This document shows, in pieces, positions 12,047 to 24,610 of a DNA stretch of 64,000 nucleotides. The number at the start of each line of letters is the position of its first letter. The stretch's first letter is position 1. The notes beneath the pieces are model-generated. The model was given only the letters and a program-made list of their open reading frames with translations. It was not told the DNA's origin and searched no databases. A program made the translations under genes and the position numbers. The DNA is from Liolophura sinensis (taxonomy: Eukaryota > Mollusca > Polyplacophora > Chitonida > Chitonidae), in assembly GCF_032854445.1 (NCBI RefSeq), contig NC_088305.1, positions 13,189,717 to 13,253,716 on the forward strand. The letters are read 5' to 3'.

Positions 12047-12280
12047 TCCTCCGTGGCCGAGGTGGTTAGCACGCCAGCACGACGCAATGACCAAGAAGCT
12101 TCCCACTAATGCGGTCGTTGTGAGTTCAAGTTCAGGTCATGCTGGCTTCCTCTCCTAGGGAAAGCCTGCCAGCACCTACGACTGGTCGTGGGCTTCCGCC
12201 GGGCTCACTATCAGGTTTTCTACAACCATAATGCTGGCCGACACTGTATTTTAACTGGTACGGGATAAAACACGAATTAA
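12047..12280 (+). mobile_element. Family-A SINE
   Basis: Head TCCTCCGTGGCCGAGGTGGT, B-box-like GAGTTCAAGTTCAGGTC, body GTCGTGGGCTTCCGCCGGGC and CATAATGCTGGCCG, then a decayed tail near 12280. Confidence 0.9.
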
Positions 12281-13239
12281 TCATATATATATATACATTT
12301 TTTTCATGCACCAATATCCAATAAAGATATTTTAAAAAATAGTGCATTAGATTTCAGTTCAATTTTTAATTCACCTGTTATGTAAAGAAGAACCAAAAAT
12401 TTCGCAAATGAGTGCCCTTTTTCAATTTTGTTTTCTTACTGATGTTCAAAATCACAGAAAAAATTGGGAAAGCAGAAAAGTTACCACTGCCTGCCCGCAG
12501 GATTTTCGATTTCTTGATAGATTCTTTGCTTTATTTGCGAAACAAAAATTCAGTCGGTTGATATGTTTACAACTGAATTGCTTTTTTTATCCTTGTCTGT
12601 CACAAGCAATATTGAAATAGCCCGCGATAAAACATGCACATACACCCATATAGTTGCAGGAGGGTAGGCTGTGGGGTGCAGACGCACCCCTCCGCGAGGC
12701 AAAAATGTTCCGCTCAAGTCGACGAAAAAAAATATTTTGGTCTATATTTCTTACCTAGCTATTAACATTAATTCCATAGATATTTGCTGTAGCCTATATA
12801 GACCAATATTTCAATCTCGTACCAATTTACGAGAAGCAAAACGTTTTTCATTAACCCGGTATATACGTAGGAAAAAAAAAGTTGCCATCGCTGCTTGTAA
12901 AAAAAACATCACGACGGAAAGTCCGCGTAGTTCCGTACGCAGCCTGCGTAGCCAAGCTTCAAAGCGTTTCAGATTTAAGTTTTAGATTTAAATAAATCCC
13001 TTTTCTTTCTTTGCTGATCGGTGCGTTTGGTGGTTTTGCCGATTGTATAAAGCAGAACTAAACGTGGTAGGTTGACCTTTCCTGTCCAAAGCAAACAAGA
13101 CTTGTCGAGAATGCTTGTGCTACGTCACTGCTGGCGCGAGTTATGGAAGAGAAGTGAGTCAAATTCAAATAGGATGACCGGTACCGATTGATGTACGCGG
13201 TGTCAGACTCTGTTTGGGACATGTACGGAAAAATAGAGG

Positions 13240-13640
13240 ATAGTGGGACAAAATGAAACCGCGGGACAAAATGAAACTTTAAAATTCCAACCACGTTCAA
13301 CTTCAGCCGCTAGGTGACGTAATTTTCCTTCACTGCGCGTCGCATGTGAGCACGCAGACTTTACTGTCGGTAGGCAGAAAAGAGCTGTAATAATTTGGGA
13401 GGTAGATGAAGAATTTTGTACAGTCCGATTTAAGGTAAGCTACTGTTTGAACTGTGAACAAATTTGTTTAACTGTTACCATGGCTTCCATCAAAAATTTT
13501 TACATTTCGTAGTATACTGGATTTACGATGTTGACAAGTATTTCTTTTCAGTGTGGATAGAGAAAAACAAAATATAGTGTCTGGGGCAAAATGGAACACC
13601 AAGTCAAGGGGCAAAATAGAACAGTGTTTCATTTTGTCCC
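13240..13640. repeat. Repeated GGGACAAAATGAAAC words
   Basis: GGGACAAAATGAAAC occurs twice near 13248-13280, and variants (GGGGCAAAATGGAAC, GGGGCAAAATAGAAC) near 13580-13625. An inverted TTTCATTTTGTCCC follows at about 13628. They may be terminal or subterminal repeats of the pogo-like element. Confidence 0.5.
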
Positions 13641-13769
13641 TGTATCTGTATCATTTTCCCCCATCAATTTAAATATGATTTAATTTTTATTTTGCCTTTG
13701 AACCAATAAATTATTTTGTCTTTATTCAGTCAAAAATATGAGAATTTTATATATAATATATTCCTAAAA

Positions 13770-13885
13770 ACCGTACGTGGGAAGGTCTGACAGCAACCTG
13801 CAGGTGGTCGTGGGTTTTCCCCGGGCTCTGCCCGGTTTTCTCCCACCATAATGCTGGCTGCCGTCTGCCGTAAATAAATATTCCT
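13770..13885 (+). mobile_element. Family-A SINE body, head-truncated
   Basis: CGTACGTGGGAAGGTCTGAC to CTCCCACCATAATGCTGGCT and a short decayed tail. It lies just upstream of the pogo-like transposase start. Confidence 0.88.
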
Positions 13886-13925
13886 AATAAAAACTAAGAT
13901 AAATTTAATTTCCAGACAATCAAAA

Positions 13926-15230
13926 ATGGTACGCAACGACGTTTGGAAGGCAAAACGACAGACTTGGAATGAGCAAAGCATGGAGAAAGCATTGGTCCAC
14001 ATTGAGACCATACAGTAAAAGTTTCCACAACCACTTTAGGACCTCTGTTAATGATAAACGATTTATGTATTTGTAAATTACAAAATTTGTGAAGGTAAAC
14101 TTCTGAACGTAAAGTTTAATACCGGCTTAGTATACGAAATCACATGTAAGTGCCAAATAACACGGTGTCATGCATTGGCAATATGTTAAGAAAAAATGTA
14201 TTAAGAATTAAAAGTTAACTTAGTAAAGTTATCTATTTAATCCTTGATATTGTAATTTTGTAATGCTTTAATAACTGTAATTTGCTTCTTGGTCAGCACC
14301 TTCCTTTGTTTGAACATTTCAGACCACTTTCTGTAAGCACGTAGAAACTGATCCGGTCCCAAATCATTCAACAAAGAAACTTAAACGGCAGGAAGGGATG
14401 GGGCCTATTACTTTAGCCAACGCCACTTGGAGCTCCCCCTCTCTCTCTCCGGCAGCCAGAAACTACGTCAGCTCCTAGGACAAGAGCATGTAATAAAGAA
14501 AATGTAAATGCTTTCTTTGATCTGCTAGAGCCTTTGCTGGACAAACACCTTATTCTTTTATACAATTTGGATGGAATTGGAATCACTACGGTCTATATCA
14601 ATCCGTCTAAAATTCTGTTTAAACGTGGAAGACGTCAAGTGCGCAGCTTGGTTTCCGCCGAGAGGTCAGCTAGTGACTGCGGAAATTTGTTTGAGTGCAA
14701 CAGGCTCATTTATTCCGCCATTCTTCATTTTTCCAAGGGTGGGAATGAAACCTGAATTTATGAATGGGGCCCCACATGGTTCTATAGCTTCACGCTACAA
14801 AAGCGGATGGAAGAAACTTTCCATTTGCACAGAATGGTTTAAACACTTCCTGAAGACGTCTGGCGCCACCAAAAAGTCAACCGCGGCCTTTTAATACTAG
14901 ATGGACATTCCGCACACACACAAAGAATATCGATATGATCGACCTAGCAACAGAAAACGGAGATAAGTTGCTACGTATACCGCCACATTGCCCCCATAAG
15001 ATGCAACCGCTTAATTATGTCTTTTATGAAGCCATTATCAACATTTTATGATCACGAACTAAAAAAGTGGTCGAGAAACAATGCTGGAAGAGTTGTAACA
15101 ACATTTCAAGTGGCAGTGATTTTTGGGAAAGCGTACTTGAGAGCATCAGCTATTTCGAGTCGCAGATCTTACATGAAGTCCATGTCTTTTAGCTTAGGTA
15201 AAAAAAAAAAACATATTTGACGTAATTGGC
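13926..15230 (+). pseudogene. pogo-like DDE transposase remnant
   Basis: Plus-strand pieces in order: MVRNDVWKAKRQTWNEQSME (N-terminal HTH region), SFNKET (about 14365), LSLRQPETTSAPRTRACNKE with NVNAFFDLLE (about 14436-14530), YNLDGIGITTV, SAER, then IPPFFIFPRVG, GAPHGSI, ILDGHSAH and PPHCPHKMQPLN. This is the order of pogo/Tigger-type transposases. The family's usual QPLD is QPLN here, so the third catalytic Asp is lost. Many frameshifts and stops are present. GGGACAAAATGAAAC-type words at 13245-13640 may be part of the element's ends. Confidence 0.82.
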
Positions 15231-15558
15231 CGAAACTGTACTTCTGTTGTACATGTATAAATGAATGAATGAATGATTATGGTTTAACGCCACATCGGCA
15301 GTATTTCAGCCATATCGTGGCGAGAGCAAGATCGAAACACGAGGCAGTTGAGGTTTCCAATATGGTGGTGATAACATTAAAAATGGAAACAAATGTTTGG
15401 ACATGTTTAAACCAGATTAGAATAACCAAAAACAGTTAAAACTCGAAACCCCTCATATTTTAAAAATAATATATCAAGAAATGTATATATAACATTATAG
15501 ATAAATATTTATATACTAATAAATTATATCTTGTGATAAATATTTATATATTAATAAA

Positions 15559-18500
15559 TTATATCTTATGATAAAGGCCAATGGCCTTCAAAAAATTGAT
15601 GACAACATCGCCAGCGATGTTGTCAAACAAATCATATATAGAGTCGACCGTGTAGAATCTCTGCCGAACGTGGGCAAAGTCTACACAGTCAACCAAGATA
15701 TGTTTGATGCTATATTGGGCATCGCATCCAACGCACTCGGGAGCACTGCTCCCATCTAGTATGAAATTGTGCGTTAGACGAGAATGCCCAACACGACACC
15801 TTGTTAAAACTACTTGGTCTCTATGAGACTTTTCGCAATTATAATTGTTGTAGCCAATGACCGGATGAATAGCATGCAGTTTATTATGGAGCTGCAAGTT
15901 CCATTCACCCTGCCAAAGGCAACGAATATATTTAAGAATTTTGGACTTCATGTCAGTATAAGGGATTTTTATCTTAGATATGGGTTTATTTAGGGCAGCT
16001 TTCGCCTCCCTGTCTGCGACTGTGTTTCCATGGATACCAATATGATTTGGTATCCAGTAGAATATAATATCTTTACCTCTTTTAATTAATTTCCTATGTA
16101 TAGCTAAAATTTGAAGGATCAAGGGATTTTTTAATTTATTATTCTGTATTGCCAACAAGCAAGACAACGAGTCAGTGCATATCATTGCCCTCTGGGCACA
16201 CCCAGAAGAAACATATGATAAGGCCAGGAGTATAGCTCTGGCCTCGGCAGAGAATATTGAAGAAGAGGATGGAAGACGAAAGGAAGAGACCCGCTGCTCT
16301 AAGACAGCCACAGTCGCAACCCTGTCCCCATCCTTCGACCCGTCAGTATATATATAAATTTATAATCCATATAATTAGCTTTAATTTCAGCAAAACCTTG
16401 CTGAATTATAAGAGGATTTATATTCGATTTATTATATTTACATAGATCAAATATTAGTTTTGGTTGTGGGAGGAGCCATGGAGGAGACTCCGGAAAAGAC
16501 ACCGGAGCTATATCTTCCAGCTTGATGTTAGCTCCCACAATATGGTCCTGTATACGAAGACCGAACGAAGGGATCTTGTTAGGACATTTAGTATATTTGT
16601 CTACATACAACGGATTGAAAACACAGTCGTAGGCAGAGTTTGTTGGATGAGTCGGTGATATAAAGAAGGTTCATTTGCCTCCACGTATAAACTTTCTACT
16701 GGTGAGGTTCTAAAAGCACCAAGGCTGAGCCTCAAACCTTGGTGATGAACAGGATCCAACATTTTAATGTACGACTTCCTAGCGGAACTGTAAATGATGG
16801 ATCCATAGTCCAATTTAGACCTCACCAGAGAACGATATAAATTAAGTAAAACTGATCGGTCAGCACCCCAATCGGTGCTAGACACGACCTTAAGTATATC
16901 GAGAGCCTTTGTACATTTAGCTTTAAGCATTTTAATATGAGGTATAAAAGATAGCTTACTATCAAATTTTATACCTAAACATTTTGTTTCTCCAACAATT
17001 TTAACCTGTTTACCACAAAAATTAAGCTCAGGGTCAAGATGAAGTTTCCGTTTATTACAAAAATGCATACCGACGGTTTTAGACGTTGAAAATCTAAAAC
17101 CGTTTTTAGTTGCCCATTTCTCGATCTTATTGAGACAAAGCTGCAACTGACGTTCGATATTATTCATATTCTTAGCTCGGAAGCATATGAGGAAATCATC
17201 CACGTATAAAGAACCCTCTGTGCCAGATGTTAATGTTTTTGCTAGGCTTTATTTTTATGCTAAACAGAGTTGGTGATAGAATATTGCCCTGGGGTAACCC
17301 ATTTCCTGCTCATAAGAGTCAGAAAGAGTGGAACCCACCCGTACCCTAAACTGACGATCAGACAAAAATTCGGATATAAATATAGGTAATCGGCCTTTTA
17401 GACCCATATTCGCGAGATCTTTTAAAATACCATATTTCCATGTGGTGTCGTAAGCCTTTTCAAGGTCAAAAAATATGGGCACCACATGTTCATTATTGAT
17501 GAAGCCGTCGCGAATAAAGGTTTCGAACCGAACAAGGTGATCCATGGTATATCGACCTTGACGAAAACCACATTGAATGTTAGATAAAAGCTTGTTGATT
17601 TCAAGAAACCAAACAAGTCTATCATTAATCATCCGTTCCATAGTCTTACAGACACAGCTGGTAAGAGCTATGGGACGGTAATTATTTGGATCAGTATGAT
17701 CCTTACCCGGTTTGGGAACCGGGATAATACACGCCTCCCTCCATGATGGTGGAAAATTACCAGTTATCCAAATATCATTAAGCAAGTCCAGGAGAGTCTC
17801 TAGTGGCTCAGGTGGTAAATGATTCAGAAACTTATAATATACATTATCAGGGACTACAAGCAGTATCGTGGACCTTTTTTAATGCAGTTTTAAGTTCCTC
17901 GATATTAAAATGACGATTATAATCTTCTAAATTTTTAGAAGAAAAGGGCAATTTAATTTTCTACTGGTTTTTTAATATGTTGGAATGCTTTAGTATAATT
18001 CTCGGTAGAAGATTTCTTGGAAATTGTCTCAGCTAATTTATTGGCTATATCAGATGGAGAGGTATATATTTTATCTCCATTATTCAAATGCTGGACTTTT
18101 GCTTTATTAATTTTGCCCTTAAGCTTCTGAACAACCTTCCAGACCTTACGCATGGGTTTGTTTGACGTAATTCCCGAAACAAAGTTCCGCCAACAAGATC
18201 GTCTCTTGGACCTGAGTGATCGACAAGCCTTAGCTCGAAAAATACGAACCTGGTTTAAATTATTCTCAGTAGGACAATGATTAAACCTGCGTTCAGCCTT
18301 TTCACGGTCCTTTATGGTTTTACGACAATCATTGTCGTACCAGGATTTACTTTGGGATTGGGGATTTGTCGAGGTCTTAGGTATAGTTCTATTGGCAACT
18401 CGTAAGACAAGCTCATTAAATTTTAATACAGGATCATCTGCTGCATTGAGTGTCTCTGGAGAGATATCAGCCTCACAGAACATCTCAAATGCGATCCAGT

Positions 18501-19190
18501 CTGCTTTATCGAATTTCCATCTAGCTACACGTTCTAAAGAATTAGAAGTGATATGCTCTAGTATAATCGGAAAATGATCACTACCACAAAGATCATCATG
18601 AACCTTCCAAGAAAAATCAAGGAGAAGTGATGTATCTGTAATAGTGAGATCGATAGCAGAATAAGTGCCATTACCCGGATGTAAATAGGTATTAGAACCA
18701 TCATTGAAATAACACAGTTCCTCCTTCGATAAGAAGTCTTCGACTATCTTGCCCTTATTATTTATGGTATTACTGCCCCAAAGGGGTTATGGGGAATTAA
18801 AATCTCCCAATAGTATAAAAGGTTTTGGCAATTGTTCTTTTAAATTATGTAACTGTAAAGCTGACAAAGAAATGTTAGGAGGAATATACACTGAACATAA
18901 TGTGATTGTTTCAGACAATGAAACACGGACAGCCACAGCCTGAAGCTCTGTATGCAGAGCAACAGGGCTGTGGATAATATTGTTATTGATTAAGATCGAG
19001 GAGCCGCCTGCCAGCTCGCTCTTCTTCATTTGAATAAGTACTATATAATGAATAATTTTTACGAGTTATTTTATCTTTGTCAGATGTCTTCAGGTGAGTT
19101 TCCTGAAGACAAAGGGCAATAGGATTTAGTAATTGAACTAGCTGTGTTATTTCAATAAAATTTTCCTTAAGACCTCGACAATTCCACTGT
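15559..19190 (-). pseudogene. LINE ORF2 (endonuclease-RT-RNase H), broken
   Basis: The endonuclease part includes FILLGDFNSP (near 18790). A linker with WYDNDCRKTIKDREKAERRF lies at 17953-18483. The reverse transcriptase spans about 16601-17785, with IIPVPKPGKDHTDPNNYRPI, GFRQGRYTMDHLV, FFDLEKAYDTTW (first Asp) and LYVDDFLICF (catalytic YVDD). RNase H is in 15559-16350, with YTDGSKDGDR, SAEARAILLAL, CTDSLSCLLAI and NTVADREAKAAL, so all four acidic residues remain. It ends with a Cys-His region (CRVGHSRLTH, CVGCD). Frameshifts separate the domains. Confidence 0.88.
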
Positions 19191-19202
19191 ATAAATTTTG
19201 TC

Positions 19203-20540
19203 TAAAGAAGACATTATGGAGGGGGCGTATGGGGGATTTATCTTCATGTTTGGACCGAGGACGACCCTTCCGTGGAGATCGGCTGTTAGATCTCCCTGGT
19301 GCGGGTGATGTATCCATCACATCGCATCTGAGGTTAAAGGACCAACGTCCTCCAATGATCCAAACCTATTATAAGTTTGGATAAGGTCCCTAGTGCCTTA
19401 GAGGGACGCTCTGGGGGACCACTAGGTTTATTATGATCATTTTGAGATTTATTTCCGGACTTTTTGTTTGGGAGTTTTTGTTTTGGATTGATTAGGTTCA
19501 GGTTTTTCAGTTTGATGTGGATTACTTACTGGTTTTATTTCCTGTACTACAGTTGTCTGGGTTGGGCTGGAATTAAGCGCAGGGTGAGCCGGAAGTGACA
19601 TTGAAGTAAAAACTAGGTTTGTCGTTTCCAATGGGCCAAAGTCATTGAAGTTTGAGTAGCAACAGATGCTACTCGCTTTACCACACTGGCAAACGAAGAT
19701 TGCGGTGAAGTATTAGAAAGAGAGGCCAGTTTACGGGCCTCCTGATAAGATATATTGTTTTTGGATTTTAAATTCATTATTTGCTTTTCCTTAAGAAAAA
19801 GAGGACAGCCCTTAGAGGAGGCCATGTTATCTCCACTGCAATTGCAGCACTTAACTGTGCTGATGCAGTCAAAACCATCATGACCCTCACTGCCGCATCG
19901 AAACAAACCAGTTTATTTTTACACTGGCCCTTGCCGTGACCAAAGTTTTGCAAGTAAAACAGCGGGTTGGGTTTGGGAAATATAAATCTATATTGACCCT
20001 ATACGGACCAATGTAGATGTACGATGAAGAGAGGTACTATTAAAAGTCAGCAGATATGTATTTAGTTTAAGGATATTACCAGCTTCCTTCGTGGTGAAGC
20101 GCTTCACTCTGATAACACCCTGTGATTTTAATTTGTCGCAGATTTCTTCTTCCGAAAGTTCCAAAATATCTTGATCCCGGTCACGAATTATTCCCCGACA
20201 ACTGTTGAGGGAATTTGTGAGGGATGTAAACACTGGTATGTCCTGAATTTTTTCAAAGATAATAAATTGACCTGATTGTTGTTGGCGGAAACATTCAATG
20301 AGAATGTCTCCGGATCTCAGCTTTTTTACGTTTTTTAAGGTCCCAGTTACACCCTGAAGAGAGCCCGTTTTAATAGAAAAGGATGAAGTTTAGAGGCCGG
20401 CCTTTGTTCACTCTTTGTTTGAGAGGAACAATAAAAGCCGGCCAACTGTCCGGTCTATTACATTTGTCAAGTGAGTCCGACAAAACCTCAACTTCCTCTT
20501 TTTCTCGGTACTTGAAGTCGTCCCAGAGGAGGATCATTAG
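19203..20540 (-). pseudogene. LINE ORF1 (gag-like, zinc knuckles), broken
   Basis: Frames in minus order carry WDDFKYREKEEVEVL, SWPAFIVPLKQRVNKGRP and RGIIRDRDQDILELSEEE. They are followed by cysteine-histidine knuckles, including FRCGSEGHDGFDC and CCNCSGDNMASSKGCP, then NISYQEARKLA and a Pro/Thr/Gln-rich end. This is the usual layout of an RNA-binding ORF1 protein of I- and Jockey-type LINEs. Frames change several times, so no intact protein is encoded. Confidence 0.8.
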
Positions 20541-21224
20541 ACACATTAGAACATTTTGAGAATATTTAAAGATGACATTTTATATATTTTATAACAATTC
20601 ACCCATGTGTTCCCCACCCCCACGGAGTGCCAACAAGGGCGATGCCTGAACCTGCGGAGATCCAGCAGGATACCACACCAAGGACTCCACATGAGGTATA
20701 CTCGAATAGATGGCCTCAATGAGCAAACCCCACCACAAGCTCCTCTCTCCCACCAAGTGAATAAGGTCACCCATTAGACACGTACTACTCGATTGACCCA
20801 TGAGCCACCGCCTCAAACGTAATCCCTCAAAGGAAAGTTAAAATGTATCATTTATTCTCTTATGAATGTTAGAGAAAACATTGGGATCACGCAGAGGCAA
20901 GACATGACCAAGCGATTGATCGGACCGGGCCCATCCGACCTCCCGTCTCACTCCAAGTAAGGGCCAAAGTGACGTGTTGGGCGTGAGGATCTCGCAAGAC
21001 CAACCCTCTTTCAGCCACCAGGATTCCCGTCCTCGGAGATTACGGGTCGCCACCCACGGCAAACAGGTCGCTCCCGGTTGCCTCTCACACAACCGAGAAG
21101 ATGTGAGCCTATTGTATTCACCGGGCTCACACAGGAGAGCTCTAGGTTAGTCGACTTTTACGACAAGCTTGCCTAGAGGGCTGAGGTCCTATTCCTATCA
21201 CCCCGGAAACCCCCACGGGGGCCT

Positions 21225-22380
21225 GGCGATGTGAGAGCGACCACTGTCCTGCGGGAATGTCACATGATAGGGGAGCACAAACGGCACGACAATGGGCCTC
21301 AGGATTTCGTCTCTGTACCGCTACCCATTCACGTTGTAATGGATAAAATGGTAAAATGGGGACGAGAGCGCTGTTCGTGGCCCACCACCATGCCACTAGC
21401 ACCACCATGTGCCAACTCTCCGCCGGACACTGGCCTCAGCATAACGCCCCCCAACACGACGCCATACAGAGTCATGTGAGTCAGTCATCAGCGCGATATT
21501 GGGGCCTCCTTGGCTTAGTAGGTTAGCGCGCTAGCACAGCGTAATGACCCAGGAACTTGTCACCAATTGCGGTCGCTGTGAGTTCAAGTCCAGCTCATGT
21601 TGGCTCCCTCTCCGGCCGAACGTGGAAAGGTCTGCAAGACAACCTGCAAATGGTCATGGATTTCTCTCGGGTTCTGCCCGGTTTCCTCCCACCATAATGT
21701 TGGCCGCCGTCGTATAAGTGAAATATTCTTGAGCACGGCGTAAAACACCAATCAAATAAATAAATAAATAAATCATCGCGATACAGCTGGAACCGAGATT
21801 TGTCGCTGAAGAGCACTGTTCACCACCGTGCAAGAGTCAAGTGCACTTGAACGTTGGCCCAGGCCAGTAGGGTCTGACACCGGGCTGCCGTGAGGTCGAG
21901 GCCCCAGTGTGTTAGGTGGGCTCGGAGGCCGGCCTCTCTCAGGCCGTTTCACACTGTCTGGGCTGTTTGTGCAGCCCATCAGTGCTTCAGCAGTTCGTTT
22001 TGCCGATCGGAGCTGATCTCTCAGATGCTGGAGCCGCATGTGACGGGCGTATTTACACGTCGTCGTCGGCCACGTTTACAGTGACGGTTCACAGTGCTCT
22101 TAGTCTCTTGGAAACGTGGTTGTAAGCGACTGATGGTGGAATGACTCCTATTTAAGTGTGTCATCACTGCTGTTACTGACATTCCGGTATTGAATATACC
22201 AATGACACGCTCCCGCTGACTTGGGGCATACTGGCATATATTTTTGGGTGCCCCTTTTTTATTGTCCCCCTTTGTAAGAGTGTCCGTGTACTGGTGAGGT
22301 TGACTGATCACCACACTGTCATCCTTCATGTCGCTCAACTTGCATAACTTAACCTGTGAGTAAACTTGTTGGGCCACTTG
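21225..22380 (-). pseudogene. Tc1/mariner transposase remnant, split by a SINE
   Basis: Minus-strand Tc1-type DDE transposase. The N-terminal part (21773-22380) has a helix-turn-helix-like RERVIGIFNTGMSVTAVMTH...SHSTISRL, then LFSDKSRFQLYRDD with the first catalytic Asp. It resumes at about 21503 with SVWRRVGGRYAEASV, and ends at the second catalytic block QDSGRSHIARP (about 21230). The final Glu region is lost where the LINE 5' end begins. Stop codons and frameshifts make it inactive. Confidence 0.88.
21504..21774 (+). mobile_element. Full-length family-A SINE inside the Tc1 remnant
   Basis: Plus-strand SINE with a tRNA-like head (GGGGCCTCCTTGGCTTAGTA), B-box-like GAGTTCAAGTCCAGCTC, conserved body (CCACCATAATGTTGGCCGCC) and tail TTGAGCACGGCGTAAAACAC plus (AAAT)n. 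CGCGATA occurs on both sides and is the likely target duplication. It separates the LYRDD end from the SVWRR block of the transposase. Confidence 0.92.
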
Positions 22381-22599
22381 AGTTGAACACTATACAAATA
22401 AATAACTTTTTCTCACCGCTACTTCTGTTTCAGTACACACTTGTCTTGGTTGTCTTTTATCTCAGTTGTTATTCCTGTATCAAAAATGTAAAACTTAACT
22501 GATGGGAGCATGGACAATCTATCCCAATCAAGATATATGAAAATAACCAAGTAGCATTTTAAATCAAAAACCAGTTACCAGTGAAAATGTGTTATTAAA

Positions 22600-24030
22600 T
22601 GCGCTAATTTGAGTGCCACGATATCCAAAAGGGAAGTGGCCCTAAGGACCACTATTTCAACAAATGTTCATTCACAAATAATTATCAAAAAAGGCGGTAA
22701 TACAGAATGGCGTATTATCAGGACACTGATTCCGACCATGACTATTGGATGTTTAGTATGGCAGAATACGAGGACGGGACAATCCACCCAGCATGTTCCA
22801 GTAAAACACAGAAGGAAACCGATGACGAATAAATTTGCTCAACTGAAACCTGTCCCAGAGGTTTATTGCAAAAACATCTGCCGAGGCACACACTAGTCGA
22901 AACTACTAGTTTCTCAATGTGTGTCCTAAGGACACACGCACTTATGTTAGGCGCACCATACCAAAGAGTACAATTCACAGGAACTGCGTTGTCGGGGTGT
23001 TGTTGATGCCAGAGCCCGTCCTAAGAGAAACAACGCTGCTAATAGCCACCCGGATATAAGATACACCTGCGGCGCTGAAAACTATGCCATCGAGCTGTGT
23101 TCTCTATTTGAAGAGGAATGTGTACTCCGAAAAAACAAAGCAAATGTCGGTTCACTGTCAGTCGCCCTTTTTAGGAAAAGAGATTTTTCTCTTGAAGCGA
23201 TGAAGAAAATTATCCCGAAACTAATTTCCTTTGGCTCCTAGAAAGAGGAAGCCAAACTTGATCACCGAAAATAGAAGATATCGCCTGCAGCCATGACACT
23301 ATGAGTCTCTCTCTGTGGTCATGAGTGACAAAGAAGGAGACGATTGATCCAAGTGGACGTGTGCGGCTATCCTGGGGGCATGGATGTGCCCCTTAAGGCT
23401 AGCAAGTTCCATAGCCGTAACAGCCAGACACACGCAGACCATTTCTTCAACCCGATTTTAACGCTTGTCTCGGACAATCTGGCACTGTGGTTTCCCTCCT
23501 GGCTAACTGTGGACCCGACTGGTCAACCAAGTCATTGGTGAACATAATGAGTTACGGGAGGTTGTAGCGTCATGTAGAACTGGACAGCCTGACATTAATG
23601 GTCAATGCACCAAGGCAAAGCCGCCTCAATCCAATGGAGCGATCCTGGGCACTACTTTGAGAATGGCTGACAGAAATCACGCTTCCTAGGAGCCTTACCA
23701 GAGAAAGAATAATCCTTCCACAGCCGCGTGCACTGACAGACGAAAAAGTAACTGCGAAAGAAATTTATGTCTTTGACAGATCTATCTACTTGTGTGGGAC
23801 ATGCTGGCAAGGGAGAGGTATGTTAAGTTTTACAGTGACTGTCCACAGGACACCCTACGATTTAGCGACCGCATCAACCAATATTTGTGATCACGAAGAC
23901 CTAAAGGCATTTTGCTCATCGTCCATGAGACGCCTCAGATCAGACAAAAATTTGCGGGCTTTGCGAGCAGAATTCAGTTCTTATTAGACAACAGTGTGAG
24001 GCGTCCGTACCAAATGGAATTTTACAAATG
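22600..24030 (+). pseudogene. Unassigned DDE-like transposase remnant
   Basis: Degenerate plus-strand coding remains, all without a long intact frame. They include YTCGAENYAIELCSLFEEEC (about 23062), MDVPLKASKFHSRNSQTHAD (23382), FNPILTLVSDNLALWFPSWL, then ELDSLTLMVNAPRQSRLNPM followed by ERSWALL (about 23577), ITLPRSL, and CVRRPYQMEFYKCFGPDC-like text near 24000. The NPMERSWA block resembles the last catalytic block of DDE transposases. I cannot name the family. Its 3' side is joined to the LINE fragment at about 24.05-24.1 kb. Confidence 0.5.
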
Positions 24031-24089
24031 TTTCGGGCCAGACTGTGAACACTGTTCCCTTTCAGCTGTTAGGGTCCACGCTTTCCTTT

Positions 24090-24610
24090 CAGCGCTGTCT
24101 AGTCTCCATTCTTCATATTTTAGCCTTACATAGAAAACTAATTGAAAGATGTAAAGATATTATATTCGTTTGGATACCGAGCTATATTGGTACCGAAGGA
24201 AGCACAAACGTAGACAGGAAGGCAAAAGGTGCCTTAATAAATCCATATCAAACATATATTCGTCGCCCTTGACAGGGTGAATGGGACCTTCAGGTCCACA
24301 GTGTTCACCCTGTTATTGGCTTTAATTTGTACACCCATTGTATATCTCGAAAAGACCAAGGTGGTTTTAACGAGGTGTCGTATGGGGCATTGTCGTCTAA
24401 CTCACAATTTTATTCTTGATGGGGGCTCTGCCCCAGAGTGTGTTGGATGTGATGCTGAATACGGCATCAAACATGTCTTTGGTCACTGTGTGGGCTTTGC
24501 CCATGTTCAGCAAAGATTTTACAGTCAACTCTGTATATGAGTTGTCTGACTGCATCGCTGCTGATGATGTTGTCATAAAGTTTTTTTACTGCCATTGGCC
24601 TATATCATAG
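24090..24610 (+). mobile_element. 3' fragment of the same LINE family (RNase H end)
   Basis: Plus-strand remnant matching the end of the 15.5-kb element: HRKLIERCKDIIFVWIPSYI, then VVLTRCRMGHCRLTHNFIL and CVGCDAEYGIKHVFGHC. The segment between the two matches is partly deleted. It ends near GCCATTGGCCTATATCATAG, the counterpart of the LINE 3' end. Confidence 0.85.

Larger units (their letters stand above)
15500..21222 (-). mobile_element. Nearly full-length I-clade-like LINE, frame-broken
   Basis: Minus-strand non-LTR element of about 5.7 kb. The order is a G-rich 5' untranslated region (about 20.55-21.22 kb), ORF1 with zinc knuckles, then ORF2 with endonuclease, reverse transcriptase and RNase H, and a tail with a 34-bp AT-rich duplication (15507-15572). 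ORF1 and ORF2 are interrupted by several frameshifts. The presence of RNase H points to the I group. The 5' end abuts a Tc1 transposase fragment at about 21222. Confidence 0.85.
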
